Shown: positions 1 through 11,158, counted from the stretch's first letter. The stretch: 64,000 nucleotides of DNA from an uncultured Desulfobulbus sp. (GCF_963664075.1 NZ_OY760916.1:2935001-2999000), one strand, 5' to 3'. The notes: generated by a model from the letters alone, not told the origin. A program made the numbers and translations.

Positions 1-556
<556 letters not shown>

Positions 557-728
557 ATAAGTCTTTTATAAACTAAGTTAACTCTAAACGCTTAATTCTG
601 TAGTACACCAACTGTGTTGTGCACAAAGCCTTGGCATTGCAAGCACCAGTTGGTATCTACGATTTAGATACCCTGCTATTCAATTGTCAAAGATCTATAA
701 ACTTTCTATGTTTTTAAAAGTTTAAAAG

Positions 729-757
729 AAGAATGTGATCCAAAGGATCACATTCTT
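729..757 (-). other. Perfect hairpin in the 16S-23S spacer
   Basis: AAGAATGTGATC at 729-740 is followed by a 5-base loop and its exact complement at 746-757, a 12-bp stem between tRNA-Ala and 23S. Such a stem could be an RNase III processing or antitermination element of the pre-rRNA. It is not expected to terminate transcription, because 23S lies downstream. Confidence 0.6.
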
Positions 758-776
758 GTCTTAAGCTTCTAAAGAC

Positions 777-852
777 TGGTGGAGGTGAACGGGATCGAAC
801 CGATGACCTCCTGCGTGCAAGGCAGGCGCTCTCCCAGCTGAGCTACACCCCC
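777..852 (-). tRNA. tRNA-Ala (anticodon TGC)
   Basis: The minus strand reads GGGGGTGTAGCTCAGCTGGG at its 5' end and forms a complete 76-nt cloverleaf with anticodon TGC, a GGTTCGATCCC T-arm and an encoded CCA end. It lies in the rRNA spacer downstream of tRNA-Ile, the usual order. Confidence 0.97.
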
Positions 853-877
853 AACCCTTACAAATCAAAGCTAAGCC

Positions 878-955
<78 letters not shown>

Positions 956-960
956 AATGC

Positions 961-995
961 CTTTGATCTCTCAAAACTGAACAGTATAGAGCGGG
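961..995 (-). other. 16S rRNA processing stem, 3' arm
   Basis: This stretch is complementary, with a few mismatches or bulges, to 2658-2691 upstream of 16S. Both arms share the core AAAACTGAACAGTA and AGAGCGGG. In the precursor they would bracket 16S as the long stem normally cut by RNase III. Confidence 0.7.
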
Positions 996-1034
996 GTTGA
1001 TCCCTTATGCAGTCATCGCTGCATCTATCCTTAT

Positions 1035-2595
<1,561 letters not shown>

Positions 2596-2657
2596 TTAAT
2601 ATCCTGACCAATCACAAATGATTGGTGCTAATCAATCAAAAAACCAAAATTACTTGG

Positions 2658-2691
2658 CCCGCTCTTACTGTTCAGTTTTCAAAGATCAAAA
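2658..2691 (-). other. 16S rRNA processing stem, 5' arm, with boxA-like sequence
   Basis: On the minus strand this reads GATCTTTGAAAACTGAACAG, followed by AGAGCGGG, and pairs with 961-995 on the far side of 16S. The GATCTTTGAAAA part also resembles leader antiterminator boxA sequences, which is an inference. Confidence 0.65.
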
Positions 2692-2721
2692 GCGCTTGCG
2701 TTCCCGCAAGCTGCATGAAAC

Positions 2722-2750
2722 AGTGTATCATGTTTTCGAAACGCTGTCAA
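2722..2750 (-). promoter_or_regulatory. rRNA operon promoter (-35 TTGACA, -10 TACACT)
   Basis: On the minus strand TTGACA (2745-2750) and TACACT (2722-2727) are separated by exactly 17 bases, a strong sigma-70 type promoter. A T/A-rich stretch precedes the -35 box (2751-2762). It lies about 130 bases upstream of mature 16S, a usual position for an rRNA promoter. Confidence 0.8.
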
Positions 2751-2861
2751 CCATTTTTTTATTTGGTCTCAAGCGTTTCCGTCGCTGCGTCAGTGCTGCT
2801 CGGCAGCGGCGAGGCGCCAATTAACCATGAATCGAAAACGATGGCAAGTTCTTTTTGTGCT

Positions 2862-4364
2862 CTAGGGACGCCTCTTTTTTGCGTTCCGCAGAGGCCGATC
2901 CCGAAAACAACACTGAGTTATGGACATAGTACAACCAGCCGGTGAAAGCCTCAATACATCTTTTACACAGCGAACACTGAGCCCACTTACAAGTGGTGTA
3001 ACGACGGAGTCAGTGTTTAGTCCTGCATATGACTCATGAAAAGCTAACATTCGGCTATCCCCCTGCCATGAGTCACTGTACTGGACCAGTAAAATCCCGT
3101 CTTGCCAGCAGAATATATAATACCATCAGAAGCACGTAATCCTGCAGTAGGAAGTTTAAGTGGCGAAGCAAAAGCACCTACAGAATTATTGCTCCCCCAG
3201 GAACTACGTTCAAGATCAAGCTCTGTTTCTGTCGGCAACCTGAAACCTGATGGACAGGGATTGTTGACACCGGCCCCCCCTGCCAAAGACTGTCGTTTTG
3301 CGGGACTCGCCAATCTAAAGGAGCATTTGTTGTCGTGATGAATTTTCCATGGCCAGGACTATCTGAAATACTCAGAGTGGAGGTTGTTTCGCTATCACGT
3401 TTCTCTCATGTCCATCCGAACCACGTCCCCATTGATAGAGATTGCCGTATGCCTCTTTATCATCGTAACTTGTGGCGACACGGGAGGCACCCAGGTTGTG
3501 ATCCATCCACACCCGGCCTGTGGGCGAGGTTACTGTACCAACCTCAAACGCTTCACCACCTTCCGTGGTGCCCTGGAGCAACAAATTGATCACCGATTGA
3601 AGCGCCGCTCCACTCTCTGATATGGAAGGTTCCTCAGGCTTCTCTTGCACGTCCGGAGTAAAATTGATCCAGGTCAAGGCTCTTGCACGAGCATTCCCAT
3701 CACCGGAAACACCTTGAAATTTAATCACGCCGACTCTTTGAGCCCACCACTCATCCCAGACCTGATCCATCACACCTGTTGCGGTGAAACGCAGATGCAG
3801 GCAGTCGGTAAAGGTTCCAGCCGGGACAGTTACATCCGCCACCTCCAGCAAAGACACCTGCATGTGCACATTGCCAATTAAACTTCCATTGAAGTAGGCT
3901 GGTTCCGAATCGGAATTAACCTCCCCCTGCATAATGGTTTCACCAAAATTGAGCCCACCATCAACACGAATAGACTCCCCTCCATCATCATGCCCCCAAA
4001 GATGAACACCTCCAGTTGTGGTAACATACTCATTCCACTTGTTTTTTGAGCTAAACTCATGATCATTAACAGCTGTGCCATAATCATTTTGAAAATCAAT
4101 AACAGTCGTTGCATAGGGAGTCGCACTCGCCCCATCCGTGTACGAGGTAATTGTTTTTTGAGTGGAGACTATTTGAATCTTTGTATCACTGGACAGACCG
4201 TCCCAATCAGTACCTGAATATATCCAGGTGGTCCCTTCCACCAAAGGCCCCCTATACGCAGACAAGGTATACCTCTCTCCCGCAAAAATAGCGGTGTCCC
4301 CACAGACGAGACCTATTAAAGAGAAAATACAGATGATGTTTCTCATACCTGAACGCCGTGCCAT
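2862..4364 (-). pseudogene. FISUMP-domain surface protein gene with three frameshifts
   Basis: The gene starts at an ATG preceded by GGAGGG. It encodes a signal peptide (about residues 1-29) and a beta-rich N-terminal domain with a VPAGTFTDCLHLRF motif. A C-terminal FISUMP domain (Fibrobacter major paralogous domain) follows, seen as GRVWMDHNLGASR, NNPCPSGFRLPTETE, YWSSTV and LSVRCVKD. These blocks sit in different frames. An apparent extra AG at about 3402-3408 causes the stop after residue 330. A run of seven G (complement of 3274-3280) is one short of the in-frame number, and a five-G run at 3059-3063 looks one short too. With those three corrections the reading is continuous to the end of the domain. 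The protein would be exported, function unknown. It is either a decayed gene, a slippage-variable gene or a gene with sequencing errors. Confidence 0.75.
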
Positions 4365-5390
4365 GACACTCCCTCCACAATGATTTTATAGGGGATAGAG
4401 GGGATTTAATGCCTCAATCCCGCAAAACCTCCCCCCTTGAGTCGAAGCTGGGTGCACATATCGCAAACAGGTACAATGTGTAGCACAAGAGAGACAAATC
4501 GCAATATTATTTCACAATTACAGGACAATAAACATCCCCCCTCAAGAGATTGGGTAAATTTCCCCAGACACCCTCATGGTATACTTACTCAAAAGTGTGT
4601 CTACATGGATAAATACGCAGAAGCCAATTTATCTTATGCTTACCTCTGAACCTCAGCTATAGGTTACAAACAGCGAGCCCCCTCACATGCGTTCGGTATG
4701 ACATCGGTATTGCGGACACAGCGAGGGCGTTCTGCACCTCCCAGGAGTCATATCGATCAGAGGGAAAGAACTCGATTTTTCATGATGAGCTTTGGTGGTA
4801 ATCATTTTTTATTTAATCTCCCTCTCTAAAATTTCCCTCTAGATTAATTCAAAGCATTGCATCTGTTTCGCCTAATCTAGCATTGACCTGGTACAGGAAA
4901 AATAGGGATTATCCCTCTGCGGAGGGGCCGGTCTGGATTATCTCTATGGTGGGCTTCGGTACCGGTAAAACCACGACTCCGGTTCCTGCCAAGGGCGACT
5001 GGTTAATCATCTGCGCTTGTACACGGACGATGGAAGGGATTCCCCGGAGCAGTTGTTCGATCTTGAACGACGAGTATCAGATGAGTTGCTTTTTAGAGTT
5101 CCCCAGTGAAGGGAAACGGGAGGAAAAGGAAAACGGGCTGCCCCATGGACTGCTCTTTTCCCTCTTTCAGATGATCAGCGAAGACGAGGCTCTCCAGTAT
5201 CAGGTGGGATTTTTTCCCAGACGAGGACCAGTTACCAGATGACCGGTCTCATTTTAAGTCCACGCAAAAGCTGGTTCCCCCAAGCACCGCAGATACACAT
5301 CGCGGCACTATGCAGCATCATCCTGCTCACAACAGATACAGGGCCAACTCGAACTTGTTTTGAGCAGGCATCCCAGAGAAACTTGCAGCA
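4365..5390. other. 1-kb region without a convincing gene
   Basis: It holds the upstream region of the FISUMP gene and the downstream side of the PCuAC gene. A plus-strand 119-codon frame at 4883-5242 has no good ribosome binding site. Another frame of the same stretch (about 4990-5110) gives protein-like sequence such as LRLYTDDGRDSPEQLFDLER, so it may be a decayed coding remnant. I do not recognise the family. Confidence 0.4.
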
Positions 5391-5825
5391 TCAATGAGCT
5401 TTCTGCACCTGCACGGAAATAACCACATCAGCAGCATCCGCAAAACGAAAACGCAGCATACATGAAGTGCCCACAACCATCGGTTTATTAGGATCAAAAA
5501 GCATCAGATGAAACCCTCCGGGCTGTAAGATAACCTTTTCACCAGCTGCCACAGCTAAACTGTCAATGGCCATCATGTGCATCTTGCCCTGTTGCCTGAA
5601 ACTCTTGTGTATTTCCACTGAGCCAAAATCAGGGCTGGTCACTTCAAGCAGCTTTACCATCTTCGTTCCTGTATTCTCAAACACCATATAAGCCGCACAA
5701 ACGCGAGCCCGTGGTGGAGCTTCGCGTATCCAAGGGTCATGAATCAATATATCTCCAGCCATTGCTCGAGTATGTGCGCAGGCCAGCAGAACCAGCGACA
5801 TCACGACCAATACAATTTTATTCAT
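5391..5825 (-). CDS. PCu(A)C-family periplasmic copper chaperone
   Basis: This 144-residue protein has an N-terminal signal peptide (about 1-23) and the PCu(A)C (DUF461) fold. The copper motif H-x10-M-x21-H-x-M is complete: His73, Met84, His106, Met108. Proteins of this family carry Cu(I) in the periplasm and deliver it to the CuA or CuB sites of heme-copper oxidases, often with SCO. The SCO gene lies 11 bases upstream, so the two are almost surely cotranscribed. No oxidase subunit is encoded in this window, so the target must lie elsewhere or the pair serves another copper protein. Confidence 0.9.
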   Translation of the reverse strand: MNKIVLVVMSLVLLACAHTRAMAGDILIHDPWIREAPPRARVCAAYMVFENTGTKMVKLLEVTSPDFGSVEIHKSFRQQGKMHMMAIDSLAVAAGEKVILQPGGFHLMLFDPNKPMVVGTSCMLRFRFADAADVVISVQVQKAH

Positions 5826-5836
5826 GCGATCCTCCC

Positions 5837-6511
5837 TTAATTCCTGATCAGTTGTTTATAGATTATAAGTAATCGTGAGGGCTGAAAGGGCTGGGTAAGC
5901 ATGGCCCCAACCTGCCCTTCTGGATTAATTATAAGAATATGTGAAGAATGAATGACAGAATATTTGGGTTCCTGCGGATGGTGCAGCACATCTTTATAAA
6001 TGTTTTTTCCATCCGCTGACGCATAGCGATAATAAAGCCCAAGTACCTCGACGAGTTGAAAAAGGTGATCTGGTGTTCCTGTTACGCCTATAAATTCAGG
6101 TCGATAAAAAGTGACGTAATCAGCAAGAATCTCGGGGGTATCCCGAAAAGGGTCAACACTGAGGAACAAGACCTCAGGCGTTGCCTGCACGTCAGGATCT
6201 TTTTCCATCAAGTCGTAAAAGTCAGCCATTTTGGCAAGGGTCATCGGACAGACATCAGGACAGTAGGTGAAGCCGATGGAGACAATACTCCAATGCCCTT
6301 TGAGGTTTTGATGGGTGAAGGGCTGACCATGATGGTCAACCAGGCTGAAGGCTGGAATCTGCATCGGGGGAGTGTACATTGTTCCTTCCCCTGGGTTCAG
6401 ATGAATAACGGAAGAGAGTTCCATGAGCCGAAAAAGAAACGAGCCCATAAAAACGGCTAGACAGACAAGAAAAATGATGAGCGACTTTTTTTTACTTCTC
6501 CAGATTTGCAT
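5837..6511 (-). CDS. SCO1/SenC-family copper chaperone / thiol-disulfide protein
   Basis: This 224-residue protein has an N-terminal membrane anchor (about 10-30) followed by a thioredoxin-like SCO domain. The copper or redox motif is TYCPDVCP (Cys84, Cys88), with the conserved histidine at His188 (VIHSSH). SCO proteins assemble the CuA centre of cytochrome oxidase and can reduce its cysteines. The start follows a GAGGTG ribosome binding site. It is the upstream partner of the PCu(A)C gene and sits 46 bases after the sigma-54 activator gene, in the same direction. Confidence 0.9.
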   Translation of the reverse strand: MQIWRSKKKSLIIFLVCLAVFMGSFLFRLMELSSVIHLNPGEGTMYTPPMQIPAFSLVDHHGQPFTHQNLKGHWSIVSIGFTYCPDVCPMTLAKMADFYDLMEKDPDVQATPEVLFLSVDPFRDTPEILADYVTFYRPEFIGVTGTPDHLFQLVEVLGLYYRYASADGKNIYKDVLHHPQEPKYSVIHSSHILIINPEGQVGAMLTQPFQPSRLLIIYKQLIRN

Positions 6512-6557
6512 GCAGTTGCACCTCGCTTAAAGAGGACAGCTATCTCAGGTGGCCATC

Positions 6558-8078
6558 TTATTTCAGTGGAGGATACGAAATATTGTATTTCTTCATTTTA
6601 CGCCAGAGCGTGGTTTTATCAATCCCCAGGTGATCTGCGGTTTTTTTTCTGTGGCCGTTGTAGCGATGCAGCGCCGCAACGATGGTACTGGCCTCGGCGT
6701 TGGACAGAGGGTTCGCCTCGGCGGTTTCATCCTGCTCGACCACGGTTTCAATGACCGAATGCCGCACTTCCTCGGGCAGGCTCTCAATATCAATGACCGT
6801 GTCCCGACACATCACAAAACAGTGCTCTATGATATTTTCCAGCTCACGGACATTCCCAGGAAAATCATACTGCATCAGAATGTTGAGCACAGCCGGACAG
6901 ACCCCCTGGATATTGGTCCTTTTAGACTTCCTGAATTTATTGATAAAATGCTGCACCAAAAGAGGAATATCTTCTCTGCGCTCACTGAAAGGCGGCAGGG
7001 AGATATGAATGATATTGAGACGAAAAAAGAGGTCACTGCGAAAAGCGTTGTTCTCAATCATCTGCCTCAGATTTCTGTTGGTGGCCGAAACGACCCGGGC
7101 GTTAGTTTTGACGGGTGCCGTTGAGCCCAGGGGTTCAAATTCATTTTCCTGAAGTACCCGCAGCAATTTGGCCTGCAACGCTGGCGAAATATCCCCAATT
7201 TCATCAAGAAAGATGGTGCCGTTTTCAGCCAGGGCGAATTTTCCGGGTTTGTCTTTCACCGCCCCGGTAAAGGCGCCTTTTTTATAGCCAAAAAGCTCTG
7301 ATTCCAGCAGGGCATCGGGCAGGGCCGCACAGTTGAGGGCGATAAAGGGGCCTTTTTTATGGCTTAAGTCGTGAATTGCCCGGGCGAAGAGTTCTTTTCC
7401 CGAGCCGCTCTCCCCTTCTATGAGCACCGTGCTGTCACTTTTGGCTATGGCGGGCAGGGTCGCAAAAATCTTCTGAATTTTATGATTTTTACTGATGATA
7501 TTGTGAAAATTATACTTGGATGCGATCTTCTTCCGCTGACAGGCCAGGCTTGAAATATCCCTGAAGGTTTCTACCCCCCCGATCATCTGATTTTTGCTGT
7601 CGCGCAGAACTGAGGTGCTCACAGCGACCTGGACATCATCGCCGTCTACATCCTTAATCGTATACTTCTGATTAAAAATATCCTTACCGGTTTCAATGGA
7701 TTTATTCAAAGCGCAATCGGCAATGCAGATATTGGCACGAAACACATTATAGCACTTCATGCCAATGGCTTCTTCGCGATCAAAGCCGGTGATAATTTCG
7801 GCGGCCCGGTTAAAAGAGGTAATCTCGAATTTATGGTTCACCGTAAATGCACCATCCGCTATGGATTCAAGTATATTGCGACTGAACGAATCCGGGGACT
7901 CCTCATGGGAGCCCTTGCATTTTTCCTGCGGATTCTGGTGCTGATTCTTTTTGTCCACGGCACTCTTACGAATAGTTGGCCTCGGTTGTTGTCGTACAAG
8001 TGTGGAATTGTCGCCTCGCCCAAGGGTGCTTCTATTAGAAATTGATGCGGAGCCTTTGTCAACAGTCGGTGTTTCCAT
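6558..8078 (-). CDS. PAS-domain sigma-54-dependent transcriptional activator
   Basis: The protein is about 506 residues from the ATG at 8078 (GGAG upstream); an in-frame TTG at 8120 is less likely. Order: a low-complexity N-terminus, a PAS domain, an AAA+ domain and a C-terminal Fis-type helix-turn-helix (KKTADHLGIDKTTLWRKMKK). The AAA+ domain has Walker A GESGSGKE and the sigma-54 contact loop GAFTGA. The PAS domain carries closely spaced cysteines (NICIADCALNK), a pattern seen in many PAS-type activators, so a redox or metal signal is possible. It lies between the cytochrome genes and the copper chaperone genes, all on the minus strand, so local control is likely. I saw no sigma-54 promoter right upstream of these genes. 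Confidence 0.92.
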   Translation of the reverse strand: METPTVDKGSASISNRSTLGRGDNSTLVRQQPRPTIRKSAVDKKNQHQNPQEKCKGSHEESPDSFSRNILESIADGAFTVNHKFEITSFNRAAEIITGFDREEAIGMKCYNVFRANICIADCALNKSIETGKDIFNQKYTIKDVDGDDVQVAVSTSVLRDSKNQMIGGVETFRDISSLACQRKKIASKYNFHNIISKNHKIQKIFATLPAIAKSDSTVLIEGESGSGKELFARAIHDLSHKKGPFIALNCAALPDALLESELFGYKKGAFTGAVKDKPGKFALAENGTIFLDEIGDISPALQAKLLRVLQENEFEPLGSTAPVKTNARVVSATNRNLRQMIENNAFRSDLFFRLNIIHISLPPFSERREDIPLLVQHFINKFRKSKRTNIQGVCPAVLNILMQYDFPGNVRELENIIEHCFVMCRDTVIDIESLPEEVRHSVIETVVEQDETAEANPLSNAEASTIVAALHRYNGHRKKTADHLGIDKTTLWRKMKKYNISYPPLK

Positions 8079-8200
8079 TCTGGAACTCCATACGGTGTGT
8101 ACGACCAGGTATCCCTTCAACTAACAAAAGCACATCCGTGCTTTCAAATCGGGGGAATAGCCTGGTCAGTTACGGCTAGCCAGCAAACTTGACTTACAAA

Positions 8201-8824
8201 TTAATGATGCTCCTCATACCCTGTCACCATCGCTTTAAAATGCGCCAACGGGCTGCTGCCCAGCGTCGACAGATAACAGTGAACAATCATGAACGAGATA
8301 AAAAAGAAAGAAAGAAGAACGTGAATCGTATCGATAATTTTAATACCGCCGAGCAGATTAATATATTCTTCATATCCTGCAATCTTCCAGAGGAAAATTC
8401 CTGTAATTATTTGAGCAGGAAGAATGAACATCATTATCAGCAGGTATGCCTGTTGTTGCAAGGGATTAAACTTATTTGCCGGGGTCATTGTGTGTGGATT
8501 GGGAGCACCTTTAAAAATTCCATACCCGTAATAGAGCGCCTGGGTCATCATCTGAGGAATGAGTTTTTGAAAATCAGGGATATATATGCGAATCTTCCCT
8601 GTACTGAAATAAAAACCAAGCCAGATAAAGTAATTTGCCACAACAACCAGCCCAATGTAGTTATGCAGGGTGATGGCATGATTCAAGGTCATGATATTGA
8701 TACTCTCTGCATAGCGTATTTGTATACCGGTACAAATCAACAAGACAAAACCGGCGGCATTGATCCAGTGCCAAAAACGAACCGGTGCTGGGTGCACGTA
8801 TACCATATTTTCTCTGTGCGGCAT
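8201..8824 (-). CDS. Membrane di-heme cytochrome b (HydC/FdnI/PhsC type)
   Basis: This 207-residue protein starts at the ATG at 8824, which has a strong GGAGG site. It has four transmembrane helices of the Ni,Fe-hydrogenase/formate dehydrogenase b-subunit type. Likely heme histidines sit in RFWHW (helix 1), TLHNYIG (helix 2) and DTIHVLLSFFFISFMIVHCY (helix 4). A KFNPLQQQAYL segment before helix 3 is typical of the family. Such subunits exchange electrons between the quinone pool and a periplasmic partner. That partner is probably the heptaheme cytochrome encoded 36 bases upstream. Confidence 0.9.
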   Translation of the reverse strand: MPHRENMVYVHPAPVRFWHWINAAGFVLLICTGIQIRYAESINIMTLNHAITLHNYIGLVVVANYFIWLGFYFSTGKIRIYIPDFQKLIPQMMTQALYYGYGIFKGAPNPHTMTPANKFNPLQQQAYLLIMMFILPAQIITGIFLWKIAGYEEYINLLGGIKIIDTIHVLLSFFFISFMIVHCYLSTLGSSPLAHFKAMVTGYEEHH

Positions 8825-8860
8825 GGTGTAGCCTCCATTAATATACATAATTTCGATTTG

Positions 8861-9982
8861 TTATTTATTATCAGCGGCATGTTTCCTGCGCCAGGGAATC
8901 GTCAACAGACGCATGGTTAAGTGGCCAAGCACAACCAGGACTCCACCGGCAACAATGATCAGGCCGATCTTATCCAGAAGCTTGATGCGTGTGCCGCCAA
9001 GGAGATAAAAATGACTGACGTAATAGCTTTCCAAAACACTGCGATCGACCTTGTGATGGACAATACCACCATCAGGATTTGGAAAGACTATATTAACCTC
9101 ATTGAAATAGGACGAGTTGGAAGAGTGACACTGGCCGCACTCTTTCTGTGCCCCCTGTTTGACTATGCCATGGGCCGAGGCATCGATGGCGGCTACCAGC
9201 TCTGCGTGAAGTACCGTCCGAATGTTTTTCAGTTTCAGCCTGAGCATGAGATCATCGAATTCACCTTGATTCACTGCTCCGTCTTTATCCGTATCTACGG
9301 TTGCCATGAAATCTTTGGCGCTCACACCAATTTTTTCCATTAAGGAGTCTGTCTGATCGTAGGTTCCGGTGGCCAGATCAAAAAATCGCAGATGGGTGTG
9401 GCGTGGAGCATTGGGAGAATGGCAGACGACGCAGTCAACATTGGCAAAATGAGACTCCTTGGATGGCAGCCAATCATGCGACTGATATGGGTTATGGCAC
9501 TTCAGGCAGACATAATCCATCCGCTCGGAAACCGACGCCGAGGCCATCTGCTTCACATTGTGATATCCATGACAGGCATAACAGGTCATGCTGATCCCCT
9601 TGGTCCGCATGGCCATATGCACGCTGTCTTTGAACTCAACAGCTGATTCTTCATGACACATTGCACACTGCACTGGTTGCAGGGTTGCAGCATGGGGAAG
9701 ATCTTCATCCCAGTTCAACGCCTCAATATCAGTGTGACAATCAACACAGGTGATGCCGTTGGCATTATGCACCGAATGGTTAAAGGCATCCTCATCGACA
9801 TAGAGGGATTTGGTCAACTCCACCTGTAAAATGTTGTCAGTACTCTTTTTTGTCAGCGTCTCGTCGCTGTGGCACTCCATACATTCGCTGTTTTCAACAG
9901 CCAACACCTGCAAAGGCCAGAGCGTACATGCCGCCAACAGACATGCTCCCAACAAACGTGTTACCGAGTGTATCGATTTCAT
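8861..9982 (-). CDS. Heptaheme cytochrome c with EF-hand and C-terminal membrane anchor
   Basis: The start is the ATG at 9982 after GGAGGTG. The 373-residue protein has a signal peptide (about 1-29) and seven CxxCH heme sites: residues 34, 79, 106, 134, 159, 184 and 282. Between hemes 6 and 7 is a canonical EF-hand loop, DTDKDGAVNQGEF (230-242). A single transmembrane helix (about 338-361) precedes a basic tail. It should sit on the periplasmic face of the inner membrane and pair with the cytochrome b encoded next. The pair resembles, in split form, CbcL-type quinol:cytochrome c modules of metal-reducing bacteria. The physiological acceptor is unknown. Confidence 0.88.
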   Translation of the reverse strand: MKSIHSVTRLLGACLLAACTLWPLQVLAVENSECMECHSDETLTKKSTDNILQVELTKSLYVDEDAFNHSVHNANGITCVDCHTDIEALNWDEDLPHAATLQPVQCAMCHEESAVEFKDSVHMAMRTKGISMTCYACHGYHNVKQMASASVSERMDYVCLKCHNPYQSHDWLPSKESHFANVDCVVCHSPNAPRHTHLRFFDLATGTYDQTDSLMEKIGVSAKDFMATVDTDKDGAVNQGEFDDLMLRLKLKNIRTVLHAELVAAIDASAHGIVKQGAQKECGQCHSSNSSYFNEVNIVFPNPDGGIVHHKVDRSVLESYYVSHFYLLGGTRIKLLDKIGLIIVAGGVLVVLGHLTMRLLTIPWRRKHAADNK

Positions 9983-10143
9983 TGCACCTCCATGAGATTT
10001 CATCAAAGTTTTTTATCTTATTGGCATACGTACTTTTAAAAGATCGAAGGTTAGCTTGACCTCGTTGTGTCATTTAGGTTGCCCCTCCCATGTATGGGCA
10101 GGCGCCCTTCTCCCCACAGAAGACCAAACCGGATTGCTTCTAT

Positions 10144-10515
10144 CTATTTATTGGTTTCCTTCCACACATGAACTCGTCGCTGAAATGTGCGTAATTTGCT
10201 CTGCCCAAATTTCCCCGGATACTTTTCCTGTAAGTATCTAAACAACTCCGAAGCAGTCAACTGAGGGTCCTCTTTCAACTTCGGGACAATCTCTTGGGAC
10301 CAGACCCCTGTAAAATCATCAGGATGAGTTCTCCAGTGTCGTTGATTTCTGGCGGCAAGCGTAAAGGTTCCATTTTCAATGCGACGCCCTGTTCGCTCGG
10401 AGATGCCCGCAATGGCAGCTGCTGTTCGCTGTGTTTTCCCTTTTCTTCGTTCCTCTTTGTAGACCTGCACCTGCTTTCCGTTTACGTGTTTTCCAGACAC
10501 CGGAAGCCTCCTCAA
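10144..10515 (-). pseudogene. istA: IS21-family transposase IstA, N-terminal fragment
   Basis: The 123 codons match the N-terminal part of IS21-type IstA, with VSGKHVNGKQVQVY, a helix-turn-helix region around AGISERTGRRIENG, and LFRYLQEKYPGKF. A complete IstA has about 500 residues, including a DDE catalytic domain, which is absent here, as is istB. The frame stops at ETNK just after the KLRTFQRRVHVWK segment, so the copy is inactive. Confidence 0.8.
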
Positions 10516-10604
10516 TTACGCCTCAGTAGTCCAGAGCCCTTTGGGAAAAATCGGCCTTACTAATTGCCGGACACCGGACTCTATAATTGACATTCCATTG
10601 GACA
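10144..10604 (-). mobile_element. IS21-family remnant with left end
   Basis: Upstream of the istA fragment (10562-10604) the minus strand holds two short repeated motifs, TGTCCAATGGAATGTCAATT and TGTCCGGCAATTAG. Such direct repeats are typical of IS21 transposase-binding ends. The right part of the element is gone, leaving roughly 460 bases. Confidence 0.65.
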
Positions 10605-10806
10605 CAAAACTTCACAGAACATATAGCAGCTGGCGTGCCATTGTTATAAATTGAATAATTACAGAAAGTTATAGCAATGGAGACGAATAGAGGTTGCAAC
10701 TCTGCAACCAATTTTCAGGGAGTAGATTGCAGATCTGCAATCAGGTAAAGAACTGAAACATTGGGTAGTTATGCATCCCCCCTTCGCTCCTTGGCATGGA
10801 CAAAAA

Positions 10807-10859
10807 AGGGGCCAGAGAGCACACCGTCTTTTCAATGACTGTATGTTCTGGCCCCTATT
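10807..10859 (+). terminator. Terminator-like hairpin
   Basis: AGGGGCCAGA (10807-10816) is exactly repeated in inverse at 10847-10856, with a 30-base loop and a short T-run after it. No gene reads into it on the plus strand, so it may be part of the mobile-element debris around it. Confidence 0.4.
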
Positions 10860-10891
10860 TCTGCAGAAACGCGACTACAGATTGGTCAACT

Positions 10892-11067
10892 GGTGTCCGT
10901 CCAGAAATGAGGATTTTTGTTCAAGTTCAGGTACCCCCCGACTCCGAGGCATGCGAAAAATTCTATCGCAAGCATATAGATGATATTCCGATGATAAAAT
11001 TAGCATAACAAGGTAAGCGAAGACTCCGGGAAATTGGGAAAAAGACCGTTTCCTGGGGGGGGCACTA
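10892..11067 (+). repeat. MITE-like element, copy A
   Basis: A dispersed element with imperfect terminal inverted repeats: left GGTGTCCGTCCAGAAATGAG, right ending in GACCGTTTCCTG and GGGCACTA. Its body matches copies at 16867-17034 (opposite orientation), 20821-20896 (partial) and 39235-39380. It has no coding capacity. This copy has a diverged right part. Confidence 0.75.
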
Positions 11068-11158
11068 ACGGGGGGACGGTGCACGTGATAGAGGATTTTA
11101 CTGAGTCAACATAAACGCATAACGCCGTCAATGTCGGTTGAACATGAAAGTGTACCAT

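Noticed and set aside
9983..10143. Sigma-54 promoter before the heptaheme cytochrome gene
   Set aside because: I looked for GG-n10-GC spacing with flanking consensus and found only poor matches, so none is reported.
10875..11084. Short frames inside the MITE-like copies (also at 39235-39417)
   Set aside because: They are not conserved between copies once indels are considered and lack start signals, so the elements look noncoding.
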